A program made the translations under genes and the position numbers. The notes beneath the pieces are model-generated. The model was not told the DNA's origin. It searched no databases and was given only the letters and a program-made list of their open reading frames with translations. 64,000 nt of DNA from Dyadobacter tibetensis Y620-1 (lineage in GTDB: Bacteria; Bacteroidota; Bacteroidia; Cytophagales; Spirosomataceae), in NCBI RefSeq assembly GCF_000566685.1, contig NZ_AZQN01000002.1:62001-126000 (forward strand). The letters are read 5' to 3'. Below are positions 55,793 to 64,000 of the stretch, in pieces; the stretch's first letter is position 1; each line of letters starts with the position of its first letter.

Positions 55793-58261
55793 ATGCCAAA
55801 ATTTTTCGCCTTCCTTCTTTTAAGCTTACTGGCTACGAACTTACGTGCTCAAACCCCACCAGGAGAAATTTATCAGAATCTGAAAAAACTTAATGTGCTA
55901 GGGTCGGCCCTTTATATAGCCGCTCATCCCGATGACGAAAACACTTTGATGCTCTCTTTCCTTGCCAAAGATCAGCTCGTACGTACCGGATATTTGTCAC
56001 TTACCAGAGGGGATGGGGGACAGAATCTGATTGGTTCAGAACAGGGGTACAATATTGGATTAATTCGAACCCAGGAACTTTTGGCGGCGAGAAGAAATGA
56101 CGGTGCGGAGCAATTTTTTTCCAGAGCTTATGACTTTGGCTATAGCAAGACCAGGGAAGAAACCCTCAAATTTTGGGATGAGGGCAAGGTGCTGGGAGAT
56201 GTTGTCTGGATGATTCGTAAGTTTCAACCTGATGTGCTTATCACCAGGTTTCCACCCGATCCAAGAGCAGGCCATGGCCACCACCAAACATCGGCTTATT
56301 TGGCAGAGAAAGCCTTTGTGATGGCAGCAGACCCAAAAGCATATCCGGAACAACTTCAGTTTTATCCCGTCTGGAAGGCTAAAAGATTGGTGTGGAATAG
56401 CTATACGCCAGGTTTTACTAACCAAAAACCTTCGGAAAAAACAGAAGACTTTATTGGCGTTGAGATTGGCGGTTATAACCCACTCTTGGGTCAATCTTAT
56501 ACTGAAATTGCCGCGAATAGTCGCAGCCAACACAAAAGCCAGGCCTTTGGAACTTCGCCTACTAGAGGGAAACGTAAGGATTATTTGTTGCATACCCTAG
56601 GTGAAAAATCCCAGAATGGACTTTTTGAAGGGATTGACCTAAGCTGGAGGCGGATTCAAGGGAGTCATAAAGTTGAGCAGTTGATAAAGGAAGCTATCGT
56701 CGAATTTCAAATTGGAGCTCCCGATCAGTCGGTACCGGCTCTGGTATCGATCTACAAAGAATTGGAAAAACTGGATCAGCAAGACATATATGTAAAGAAG
56801 AAGCAAGAGGAAGTAAAATCTCTGTTGATAGATTGCCTAGGCCTCTGGTATGAAACCAATCCTGTACACTATTCTGGGGTGGCTGGTAAAAAGGTAGATA
56901 TTAAGACTTCGATTGTAGAGCGCTCTGATTTTCCGGTGACATTAGAAAAAATATTCTGGACTGGGATGAAGACCGATAGTCTTGTAAATATCAAATTGGA
57001 AGATAATGCGATGGTAACGATCAATTCTAATGTCAGAATACCTGAGACCCTTCCTATTTCTCAACCCTACTGGCTCGAACGGCCTTTAGAAGGGGGTATG
57101 TTCAATATTCTTGATCAGCAAGACATCGGTTATCCAGAAAATCGCTCAGAGACCTTTACTCGCTTTACTTTTAATATTGCTGGAATCTCACTTACTTACC
57201 ATAAACCGTGGGAATATAAATATACAGATCCTGCAGAAGGAGAGATATACAGGCCATTTGAATTAAGGCCATTGATCACAGTAAATCTGGCAGATCCGGT
57301 AGTAATTTTTCCGGACAGCTCCCCCCGGGTGGTGAAAGTATTGGTGCAAGCCCAGGCTGAAGGTTTACAAGGAAAGGTCAAGCTTGCACTCCCTATGGGC
57401 TGGAAAATCACCCCGGAATCCCATGACTTCAAACTTTCTCAGCAATATCAAGAGGCTTGGTATCAGTTTGAAGTGACGCCACCTGCTGCCAATCAGGAAG
57501 CCATTATTAAGGCCCAGGCGACGGTTGATGGTAAGTGGTACGAAAAGTCGATCAAATCGATTAACTATCGTCATATTCCTACACAAACCTTATTTCCCCC
57601 CGCTGAAGCGAGAATGGTCAAGATTGATATAAAAACCAAAGCAAAAAAGATCGGTTATATTGCCGGAGCCGGTGACGAGGTGCCTTCTGCACTCCGGCAG
57701 ATTGGCTGTGAAGTGACCCTACTAGATGCCACCGCGCTGAATAAGGATCTGGCGGGATTCGACGCCATCGTGGTAGGAGTCCGAGCATATAATACGGAAG
57801 ATCTGTTGACCAGTTATCAATCCAAGCTGATGGAATACGTTAGGGAAGGAGGAAATATGGTGGTGCAGTATACGATTCCATCGGGAATGAAGGTTGAGAA
57901 TATTGGCCCTTACCCATTGGTCACTGGCCGGGATCGGATTACCGAAGAAGATGCCCAAATCCGCTTCATAAAGCCAGCACATCCCCTGCTGAATAGTCCT
58001 AATAAAATCACTCAAGCCGACTTTGATGGATGGATTCAGGAGAGAGGATTATATTTTGGTAAAACATGGTCCAGTGAGTACCAGCCTATCCTTAAAGGTC
58101 ATGACACAGGAGAAGCCGACTTAGAAGGTGGATTGCTATATGCCCAATATGGTAAAGGAACGTATATATATACAGGCCTATCCTTCTTTAGGGAGCTTCC
58201 TGCCGGTGTCAGTGGTGCCTACAGACTATTCGCAAACCTCATTTCGGCCGGAAAAAATTAG
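55793..58261 (+). CDS. Large secreted PIG-L family deacetylase
   Basis: An 822-residue secreted protein. A signal peptide (MPKFFAFLLLSLLATNLRA) is followed by a PIG-L (LmbE) domain with HPDDENTLMLSF and G-H-G-H-H-Q-T metal/substrate motifs in the first 190 residues, then long beta-rich segments and a C-terminal domain with VGVRAYNTEDL and VVQYTIPSGM (class I glutamine amidotransferase-like). PIG-L enzymes remove acetyl from N-acetylglucosamine-type sugars. The extra domains are usual in Bacteroidota homologues. A role outside the pigment pathway is more likely. Confidence 0.88.
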   Translation: MPKFFAFLLLSLLATNLRAQTPPGEIYQNLKKLNVLGSALYIAAHPDDENTLMLSFLAKDQLVRTGYLSLTRGDGGQNLIGSEQGYNIGLIRTQELLAARRNDGAEQFFSRAYDFGYSKTREETLKFWDEGKVLGDVVWMIRKFQPDVLITRFPPDPRAGHGHHQTSAYLAEKAFVMAADPKAYPEQLQFYPVWKAKRLVWNSYTPGFTNQKPSEKTEDFIGVEIGGYNPLLGQSYTEIAANSRSQHKSQAFGTSPTRGKRKDYLLHTLGEKSQNGLFEGIDLSWRRIQGSHKVEQLIKEAIVEFQIGAPDQSVPALVSIYKELEKLDQQDIYVKKKQEEVKSLLIDCLGLWYETNPVHYSGVAGKKVDIKTSIVERSDFPVTLEKIFWTGMKTDSLVNIKLEDNAMVTINSNVRIPETLPISQPYWLERPLEGGMFNILDQQDIGYPENRSETFTRFTFNIAGISLTYHKPWEYKYTDPAEGEIYRPFELRPLITVNLADPVVIFPDSSPRVVKVLVQAQAEGLQGKVKLALPMGWKITPESHDFKLSQQYQEAWYQFEVTPPAANQEAIIKAQATVDGKWYEKSIKSINYRHIPTQTLFPPAEARMVKIDIKTKAKKIGYIAGAGDEVPSALRQIGCEVTLLDATALNKDLAGFDAIVVGVRAYNTEDLLTSYQSKLMEYVREGGNMVVQYTIPSGMKVENIGPYPLVTGRDRITEEDAQIRFIKPAHPLLNSPNKITQADFDGWIQERGLYFGKTWSSEYQPILKGHDTGEADLEGGLLYAQYGKGTYIYTGLSFFRELPAGVSGAYRLFANLISAGKN

Positions 58262-58268
58262 ACTTAGC

Positions 58269-58304
58269 AACAGGCGGGAGTTATTTCATATTCTTCCGCC
58301 TGTT
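58269..58304 (+). terminator. Hairpin at the PIG-L 3' end
   Basis: Perfect 9-bp arms AACAGGCGG (58269-58277) and CCGCCTGTT (58296-58304), followed by a short T-rich stretch on the plus strand. It lies over the stop region of the convergent VWA gene. Confidence 0.45.
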
Positions 58305-59390
58305 TCTTTGGAAATCTTCTAGCACAAATCCTCCCAGTCCCTGCAGATTGCTGTAATAAGCCCTTCCATTATTGACTCTGGTGAAATCCTGTACAAACTG
58401 CTTCAGATAAGGATCGGATGCAATCATAAATGTCGTCACGGGTATATCCAGTTTGCGAGCCTGTGCAGCAAGCGTTAAGGTCTTGCTAATAATCTTACGA
58501 TCGAGCCCAAAGCTGTTCTTATAGTATCGGATCCCCTCTTTCAAACAGGTAGGTTTCCCATCAGTGATCATAAATATCTGCTTATTGCGTGTCTTTTTCC
58601 TTCTTAGAATATCCATGGCCAGTTCTAGGCCAGCCACCGTATTGGTATGATATGGCCCTACGGACAAATAGGGTAAATCTTTCAATTGGATCTGCCAGGC
58701 ATCATTCCCAAAGACAATGATGTCTAGAGAATCCTTGGGGTATTTGGTACGGATCAGTTCCGCCAGGGCCAGGGCCACCTTTTTGGCCGGGGTAATCCGG
58801 TCTTCCCCATATAAAATCATAGAATGGCTGATATCGATCATCACGACGGTGGAAGTAGTAGTTTTCTGATCTTTTTCAACTACCTCCAGATCCTGCTCCA
58901 TCAGCATAAAATCACCAATTCCATGATTGACCTGTGCATTCTTGATGGACTCCGTCATTGCAATTTGGTCTAGACTATCGCCAAACTGAAACTGGCGTAT
59001 ATCACTATTGAGCTCGTCTCCCACTCCTGTAAAAGGAGTATGATGGCTGCCACCGGATTTAGACCTTTTTAGTTTACCAAATATTTCATCCAAAGCACTC
59101 TTACGGATACTTTTCTCGGATTTGGCAGTCATAACAAACTTCCCTTCTTCCGTTCCCCTCTCCTCTTTGATATAGCCTTTTTTCTTCAAGTCTTCGAAGA
59201 AATCTCCTACTCCATACTGATCGTTTGTTAGCTTATGCTGGCGGTCGAGCTCACTCAACCAGGCCATAGCCTCTCCTACGTCACCTGAGGTAAGCAACAA
59301 GAGCTGTTCGAAAATATGGTAAAGCTGATCAAATTTTGAATTACCACCGACTGGTCCCGGCACAAATTCGGCAAAACGATGACCTTTCAT
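58281..59390 (-). CDS. VWA-domain protein, likely partner of the MoxR-like ATPase
   Basis: A 369-residue protein. The N-terminal half is helical; the VWA domain (about 175-369) has the MIDAS motif D-I-S-H-S in VVMIDISHS, the later T and the MITDGKP segment. Proteins of this type act with MoxR or ChlI-like ATPases in insertion or remodelling complexes. The only such ATPase in the window is at 30292-31833. It ends the gene group beginning with SUF genes, 99 bp after the bacilliredoxin. Confidence 0.84.
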   Translation of the reverse strand: MKGHRFAEFVPGPVGGNSKFDQLYHIFEQLLLLTSGDVGEAMAWLSELDRQHKLTNDQYGVGDFFEDLKKKGYIKEERGTEEGKFVMTAKSEKSIRKSALDEIFGKLKRSKSGGSHHTPFTGVGDELNSDIRQFQFGDSLDQIAMTESIKNAQVNHGIGDFMLMEQDLEVVEKDQKTTTSTVVMIDISHSMILYGEDRITPAKKVALALAELIRTKYPKDSLDIIVFGNDAWQIQLKDLPYLSVGPYHTNTVAGLELAMDILRRKKTRNKQIFMITDGKPTCLKEGIRYYKNSFGLDRKIISKTLTLAAQARKLDIPVTTFMIASDPYLKQFVQDFTRVNNGRAYYSNLQGLGGFVLEDFQRNRRKNMK

Positions 59391-59489
59391 AATATAAGGG
59401 ACTGGTTAATTAATAATATGGGCCACAAAAATGAGCGGCTACTCCTTAAAGATAAGAAAGTAGCCGCTGCAATCAAAAATTCGGATACC

Positions 59490-59918
59490 TTAAGCTTCCG
59501 TAGCGCAGTATTCTTCGAATGCCATTTGAAGATGCTGAGCAATCATTTCTGCTGTACGACCCTCTATATGATGACGCTCAACAAAATGAATTAGTTCTCC
59601 ATCCTTAAACAATGCCACTGCGGGTGATGAAGGAGGATAAGGCAGGCAATATTCACGCATTTTTGCAGTGGCCTCAAGATCGGCTCCTGCAAAGACTGTA
59701 GCCAGTTGGTCAGGTTTTACTTCGCTGCGTTGCAGGGAAGCGCGCACTCCAGGGCGGGCAGCACCAGCTGCACAGCCACATACAGAGTTGACTACTACTA
59801 AAGCGGTTCCTTTCATGTTCTGCATGAAATTGTCTACCGCTTCAGCGGTATTTAAGTCTTGGAAACCAGCGTCAACTAGCTCTGCCTTCATGGGAGCTAC
59901 AAGTTGTGGAGGATACAT
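59490..59918 (-). CDS. BrxA/BrxB-type bacilliredoxin
   Basis: A 142-residue thioredoxin-fold protein with the C47-G-C49 motif in VVNSVCGCAAGAARPG, unique to the YphP/YqiW (BrxA/BrxB) family. It resolves mixed disulfides between protein and bacillithiol. This suggests that the organism makes bacillithiol, which some Bacteroidota do; no bsh gene is in the window. It lies downstream of the SUF genes on the same strand, fitting thiol and Fe-S repair. Confidence 0.92.
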   Translation of the reverse strand: MYPPQLVAPMKAELVDAGFQDLNTAEAVDNFMQNMKGTALVVVNSVCGCAAGAARPGVRASLQRSEVKPDQLATVFAGADLEATAKMREYCLPYPPSSPAVALFKDGELIHFVERHHIEGRTAEMIAQHLQMAFEEYCATEA

Positions 59919-59998
59919 ATTTTAAAAATTTATAGTTGTAAATAAAATAATGACCAAACTTTGATCATTCTGATTGTCAAAAAAAACATTAATGGATC

Positions 59999-60310
59999 TT
60001 ACATGAATCCAAGTTCCAACTTGGCCTCTTCAGACATCATTTCTGTAGAGTAGGGCGGATCGAAAGTCAGCTCCAGACTCACGTCGTTAACCCCTTCAAC
60101 CTCTCTGATCTTCTGCTCCACCTCCCCGGGCAGTGTACCTGCCGAAGGACATGAAGGGGAAGTCAAAGTCATAGAGACATAGACATTATTGACTGGAAAA
60201 ATCTTAAGATCGTAGATAAGACCTAATTCGTATACGTCTACAGGAATTTCCGGATCGTATACTTCCTTAATGGCCTTTATAATCTCCTCGCGCAATTCTG
60301 CTTCTGTCAT
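59999..60310 (-). CDS. DUF59/MIP18-family SUF Fe-S assembly protein
   Basis: A 103-residue protein of the PaaD/MIP18/SufT-like family: IKEVYDPEIPVDVYELGLIYDL at the start and SMTLTSPSCPSAGTLP with the conserved cysteine, then LELTFDPPYSTEMMSEEAK. Bacteroidota usually place this gene in the suf operon, where it helps cluster maturation or transfer. It follows sufE by 42 bp. Confidence 0.93.
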   Translation of the reverse strand: MTEAELREEIIKAIKEVYDPEIPVDVYELGLIYDLKIFPVNNVYVSMTLTSPSCPSAGTLPGEVEQKIREVEGVNDVSLELTFDPPYSTEMMSEEAKLELGFM

Positions 60311-60352
60311 ATTATTGATAATAAAAATCGTGAATGCATTTTATATTTACTT

Positions 60353-60772
60353 TTACTTTACTGCCTGGAAAGCGTATCCATAGGCCCGCATTTGCTTCAC
60401 CATGGAGGCTAATCCATTGGAACGCGTTTGGGCCAGATGCTGATGAAGACCAATAGCTTGCAGGAAATAAAGATCGGACTGAGCTATCTCCTCAGGACTA
60501 TGCCCCGAGAGCACTTTCACCAGCATGCTCACCAAACCACGGACGATGATGGCGTCGCTATCGGCGGAAAACATCAGTTTACCATCTTCCATATAGGCAT
60601 GTAACCATACCAGCGATTGACAACCCTTTATGATATTCTCTTCAGTTTTATACTGGGTATCCATGGCAGGCAGCTGCTTTCCCATGTCTATTATATATTC
60701 ATATTTACTTTCCCAATCGTCAAATAGCTCAAAATCCGCTATCAGATCTTCCTGTATTTCATTAATGGTCAT
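60353..60772 (-). CDS. sufE: Sulfur acceptor protein SufE
   Basis: A 139-residue SufE. The acceptor cysteine is C51 in EENIIKGCQSLVWLHAY, within the conserved fold, followed by FSADSDAIIVRGLVSML. It takes persulfide sulfur from SufS and delivers it to the SufBCD scaffold. It follows sufS by 59 bp. Confidence 0.96.
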   Translation of the reverse strand: MTINEIQEDLIADFELFDDWESKYEYIIDMGKQLPAMDTQYKTEENIIKGCQSLVWLHAYMEDGKLMFSADSDAIIVRGLVSMLVKVLSGHSPEEIAQSDLYFLQAIGLHQHLAQTRSNGLASMVKQMRAYGYAFQAVK

Positions 60773-60831
60773 AGATATAATTTTCCTTAATGGTTTACGG
60801 GTATAACTCCCTTCTCATAGTCTCCAGGCGG

Positions 60832-62058
60832 TTAGCCCAGCATTTTTCTAACCTTATACAAGCCCTGAATAAAGGCGTCAATTTCTTCAGTCGTATTATA
60901 AACAGCAAAGGAGGCCCGTGAGGTTCCAGACAAGCCAAAACGTTGCATCAGCGGCTGGGTACAGTGATGCCCAGTTCTAATAGCAATTCCCTGTTGGTCG
61001 AGCAACACACCAATATCCTGGTGATGAATTCCGTCGATCACAAAGGAAAGCACGCTCACTTTGTCCTTCGCCTGACCTACAATTTTAACACCGGGAACCT
61101 CCCCGATTGCTTGAGTTGCATAATTCAGCAATTCATTTTCGTAGGTGGCAATATTGTTCTTCCCCAACTGATTTATATAATCCAGGGCAAACTTAGAGGC
61201 TATCGCATCTGCAATATTGGGCGTGCCCGCTTCAAACTTATAGGGGAGCTCATTATAGGTCGTTTTGGCAAAAGTCACCTCTTTGATCATCTCCCCTCCG
61301 CCCCGATAAGGAGGCATGGCGTCTAGAATTTCTCTTTTTCCGAATAAGGCACCCATACCGGTCGGACCATAAATTTTATGCATAGATAAGGCATAAAAGT
61401 CACAATCCAGATCCTGGACATCTATTTCCAGATGGGAACAAGCCTGGGCCCCATCCAATAAAACCTTGGCTCCCACCGCATGAGCTTTTTTAATAATTTC
61501 CTTGACGGGATTGATCGTTCCCAGGGCATTGCTGACATGCACTACGGAAACCAGTTTTGTTTTTTCGGATAGCAGGAGTTCATATGCTTCCATATCCAAC
61601 TCCCCAGCATCATTAATAGGAATTATCTTCAGGAGACAGCCTTTTTCCTCACAGAGCATCTGCCAGGGAACAATATTTGAATGATGTTCCATGGTACTGA
61701 TGATGATTTCGTCCCCCTTCTTTAGAAAGTGCCGTCCATATGCCTGAGCCACTAGATTAATGCTGTCGGTGGTGCCATAAGTAAATATTACTTCGTCGGC
61801 TGAAGGGGCATTGATAAAGGCTTGAAGTGCCTTCCGGGAATCTTCAAAAGCCGCCGTAGCTCTCTCGGCCAGGGTATGAATACCCCGATGTATATTGGCA
61901 TTGTCCTGACCATAATATCCACTCAAGGCATCGAGTACCGCTTGAGGTTTCTGTGTTGTAGCGGCATTATCAAAATATATTAAAGGCTTTCCATTAACAA
62001 CTTGTTCAAGTATGGGAAAATCCTTTCTGATGGAGGTTATATCCAGCGTGCTATACAT
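60832..62058 (-). CDS. sufS: Cysteine desulfurase SufS
   Basis: A 408-residue group II cysteine desulfurase. The PLP lysine is K228 in LSMHKIYGPTGMG, the active-site cysteine is C366 in RTGHHCTQPL, and the start has RKDFPILEQVVNGKPLIYFDNAATTQKP. It converts cysteine to alanine and passes the sulfur to SufE. A terminator-like hairpin lies between it and sufD, so part of its transcription may be independent. Confidence 0.97.
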   Translation of the reverse strand: MYSTLDITSIRKDFPILEQVVNGKPLIYFDNAATTQKPQAVLDALSGYYGQDNANIHRGIHTLAERATAAFEDSRKALQAFINAPSADEVIFTYGTTDSINLVAQAYGRHFLKKGDEIIISTMEHHSNIVPWQMLCEEKGCLLKIIPINDAGELDMEAYELLLSEKTKLVSVVHVSNALGTINPVKEIIKKAHAVGAKVLLDGAQACSHLEIDVQDLDCDFYALSMHKIYGPTGMGALFGKREILDAMPPYRGGGEMIKEVTFAKTTYNELPYKFEAGTPNIADAIASKFALDYINQLGKNNIATYENELLNYATQAIGEVPGVKIVGQAKDKVSVLSFVIDGIHHQDIGVLLDQQGIAIRTGHHCTQPLMQRFGLSGTSRASFAVYNTTEEIDAFIQGLYKVRKMLG

Positions 62059-62075
62059 CCTTTTTCGTATTTAAG

Positions 62076-62109
62076 TAAAAAACCCAACCCAAGGGAATCA
62101 GGTTGGGTT
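62076..62109 (-). terminator. Rho-independent terminator between sufD and sufS
   Basis: On the minus strand AACCCAACC, an 11-base loop, GGTTGGGTT and a TTTT-TT run (62109 down to 62076). Full 9-bp stem. It would reduce read-through from sufBCD into sufS-sufE. Confidence 0.7.
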
Positions 62110-62155
62110 CAGGTATATTAGCTAACCCTGGTACGCTAAAGACGGTTCCAGAAAT

Positions 62156-63472
62156 TTAGTTATTGGTCAATTTTTCGGCGATTACTCCCTCTAAATATTC
62201 TCTTATAGAATCGATCTTAATCTGAGAAACTACATCGGCACAGAAGGCGTACATCAAAAGTGACATGGCTTCAGGACGGGAGATCCCTCTAGAGCGCATG
62301 TAGAAAAGTGCCTCCTCATCGATCTGCCCCGTGGTGGTGCCATGAGTACACTTCACGTCGTCAGCCCAAATTTCAAGCTGAGGTTTTGTATTCATGGTAG
62401 CCTCGTTGGACAGAACAATGTTCTTGCAAGACTGAAAGGCATTGGTTTTCTGAGCGTCGGGGCGCACAAAAATCTTACCGTTAAAGACTCCCTTGGACTT
62501 ATCGCGAAGAATACCCTTATAAAGCTCATTGCTTTCGGAGTTAGGCTTCATATGATCAGCAACCGTATGATTGTCTACATGCTGGGTTCCGTCGGGAAAG
62601 TATAGCCCGTACATATGCGCTTCACAGTGCTCCCCATTGATGCGAATCGAAAGGTTATTGCGGACAAACTCCCCGTTAAGCGTGACCGTAGCCGCATAAA
62701 AATGCGACTTATCCAGCATAAACACTTCTGTGGAACCAACATGATAAGCCTGGTTACTTTCATTCTGGACCTTGTAATATTCCACATGGGAGTCCTGATC
62801 CATATGTATCTCCGTTACCACATTGGTAAAGGAGCGTTGCTCTCCTATGGTTCGAAAAGCTTCAGCAAACTTAACCTGGGCATTTTGGCCTACTGCAACG
62901 ATATTACGAGGCTGAGAGCCTACATTTTCCTGACGTGCATCGGATATAAACCGGAGAATAACAGGATGTTCTACTACCTGGTTAGCAGGAACATGAATGA
63001 ACACCCCATCCGCTGCAAAAGCCGTATTAAGTGCTGTGAATGCATCACCTGAGGAATCAACAGCTCCGAAATACTTATTGACCATAGCAGGGTCCTTTTG
63101 ATAGGCTTCCTGCAAGGAAGAAATAACAATTTTATCTGATGAGGATATTAGCTGAGACATTTCCGGATGGTACCGGCCATTCACGAAATACAGGATATTA
63201 GCGTTCTGATCTGGTATATTCAAGGAAGCAACGTCCTCAGCAGATAAGGCGCCAGGCTCATTAAATTTATAGCTGGCACTCACCAGATCTTTCACGCTCG
63301 AGTATTTCCACTCCTCATCTTTCCTGCTGGGAAATCCCAATTCCTCAAAAGTGGAGATCGCAGCTCTTTTCTTCTGGTGAAAATCGGAAGTAGCTTCTCC
63401 ATTGATCACAGCCTCTTTGGCGTAGAAATCAGCAACCAGCTTTGTTTTTAAATCTATAGTTTCTGTACTCAT
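62156..63472 (-). CDS. sufD: Fe-S cluster assembly protein SufD
   Basis: A 438-residue SufD, the beta-helix scaffold partner of SufB and SufC. It has GFPSRKDEEWKYSSVKDLV near the start, the beta-helix repeats, and the C-terminal signature DVKCTHGTTTGQIDEEALFYMRSRGISRPEAM-type motif, here CTHGTTTGQID and FYMRSRGI. The cluster is built on the SufBC2D complex. It follows sufC by 85 bp. Confidence 0.97.
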   Translation of the reverse strand: MSTETIDLKTKLVADFYAKEAVINGEATSDFHQKKRAAISTFEELGFPSRKDEEWKYSSVKDLVSASYKFNEPGALSAEDVASLNIPDQNANILYFVNGRYHPEMSQLISSSDKIVISSLQEAYQKDPAMVNKYFGAVDSSGDAFTALNTAFAADGVFIHVPANQVVEHPVILRFISDARQENVGSQPRNIVAVGQNAQVKFAEAFRTIGEQRSFTNVVTEIHMDQDSHVEYYKVQNESNQAYHVGSTEVFMLDKSHFYAATVTLNGEFVRNNLSIRINGEHCEAHMYGLYFPDGTQHVDNHTVADHMKPNSESNELYKGILRDKSKGVFNGKIFVRPDAQKTNAFQSCKNIVLSNEATMNTKPQLEIWADDVKCTHGTTTGQIDEEALFYMRSRGISRPEAMSLLMYAFCADVVSQIKIDSIREYLEGVIAEKLTNN

Positions 63473-63557
63473 TGGAATTCTTAAATTGTAATAGGTTGAA
63501 AACGTTTGGTAGCTCAGGAATAAATAATCTTGAGCCCTTAGGGTCCATAGACCTTAA

Positions 63558-64000
63558 TTAACCCAATGCTTCTACCTCTTCCTTGATCCAATCGTAACCT
63601 TTTACTTCTAACTCCATGGCTAGTTCTTTCGTTCCAGACTTAACAATACGTCCCTGATAGAGTACGTGTACGTAATCGGGTACAATATAGTCCAGAAGAC
63701 GCTGATAATGCGTCACGACAATGGAAGCACGTTCGGGGGAACGCAGTGAATTAACACCCTCCGCCACGATACGAAGTGCATCGATATCCAAACCTGAATC
63801 AGTTTCATCCAAGATAGACAACTTTGGCTCAAGTACAGCCATTTGGAAAATTTCATTGCGTTTTTTCTCTCCACCCGAGAACCCTTCGTTAAGCGCTCTT
63901 TTAAGTAAAGAATCATTCATACGAACCAACTTGGCTTTTTCCCGTACCATTTTCAGAAACTGAGCCGCATCCAAAGGATCCTCACCCTTGTATTTGCGAA
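63558..64000 (-). CDS. sufC: Fe-S assembly ATPase SufC (5' part outside window)
   Basis: The C-terminal 147 residues or so of SufC; the frame stays open to the window edge, so no start is present. Seen are the ABC signature [18 protein letters not shown], Walker [16 protein letters not shown] and the H-loop [12 protein letters not shown], then the C-terminal [19 protein letters not shown] typical of SufC. It drives SufBC2D assembly. sufB probably lies further upstream, outside the window. Confidence 0.96.
   Translation of the reverse strand, partial: RKYKGEDPLDAAQFLKMVREKAKLVRMNDSLLKRALNEGFSGGEKKRNEIFQMAVLEPKLSILDETDSGLDIDALRIVAEGVNSLRSPERASIVVTHYQRLLDYIVPDYVHVLYQGRIVKSGTKELAMELEVKGYDWIKEEVEALG

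Noticed and set aside
1..64000. CRISPR arrays, insertion sequences and prophage.
   Set aside because: No regularly spaced repeats, transposase, integrase or phage structural genes were found on either strand.

Overview
The window is a chromosomal segment from a member of the Bacteroidota. The best guess is a flexirubin-pigmented lineage such as Sphingobacteriales, Chitinophagales or Cytophagales. This rests on promoters of the TTG / TAnnTTTG type, weak Shine-Dalgarno signals, Bacteroidota-type gene sets (DUF1684, the DUF59 SUF protein, ribonuclease Y next to a ZapA-like protein, split methylmalonyl-CoA mutase), and above all a flexirubin-type (aryl polyene plus dialkylresorcinol) pigment locus. 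The genus cannot be fixed from sequence reading alone. No tRNA, rRNA, CRISPR array, insertion sequence or prophage was seen.

Layout. Bases 1-6622 hold one arm of the pigment locus: the 3' part of an RND/MMPL exporter-acyltransferase-methyltransferase fusion, two FAD-dependent oxidoreductases, and, facing them, a ketosynthase-like chain-length factor placed directly after glpD. Bases 8.5-41.6 kb are core chromosome: LysM/BON protein, rpsF-rpsR-rplI, a coiled-coil membrane protein, yggS-type gene, a GT9 glycosyltransferase, DUF423, mrdA-rodA, an NFACT (RqcH-type) protein, a Cds1-like cysteine synthase-family enzyme, a carbonic-anhydrase-like lipoprotein with a CPA2 antiporter, a PhnP-like hydrolase with a CheY-like regulator, DUF1684, pheT, a coiled-coil/ZapA pair, rny, a MoxR-like ATPase, recA, a peptidase, DUF3108, a FemAB/GNAT protein, dnaA, and mutA-mutB.

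Bases 41.8-55.8 kb hold the second, larger pigment arm. It is read mainly on the minus strand: C45 Ntn-hydrolase, aryl-CoA/ACP ligase, a secreted protein, YdcF, methyltransferase, secreted helical protein, DarA, DarB, a small conserved protein, BtrH-domain protein, ABC ATPase and permease, ACP and ketosynthase. A phosphopantetheinyl transferase is divergent from it. Many of these genes overlap by TAATG or ATGA, so they are probably translationally coupled. The combined logic is ligase and ACP for starter loading, a ketosynthase/chain-length-factor pair for the polyene, DarA/DarB for the resorcinol, oxidoreductases and methyltransferases for tailoring, and acyltransferase or Ntn-hydrolase candidates for the final ester, with RND and ABC export.

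Bases 55.8-64 kb hold a large PIG-L deacetylase, a VWA protein that probably partners the distant MoxR-like ATPase, a bacilliredoxin, and the SUF iron-sulfur genes (DUF59, sufE, sufS, sufD and the end of sufC).

The most notable points are the split pigment locus around dnaA/recA, the ketosynthase homologue lacking all three catalytic residues, the carbonic-anhydrase-like lipoprotein lacking the zinc cysteines, a flavodoxin-like loop in DarA, and a short mutA with possible C-terminal decay.
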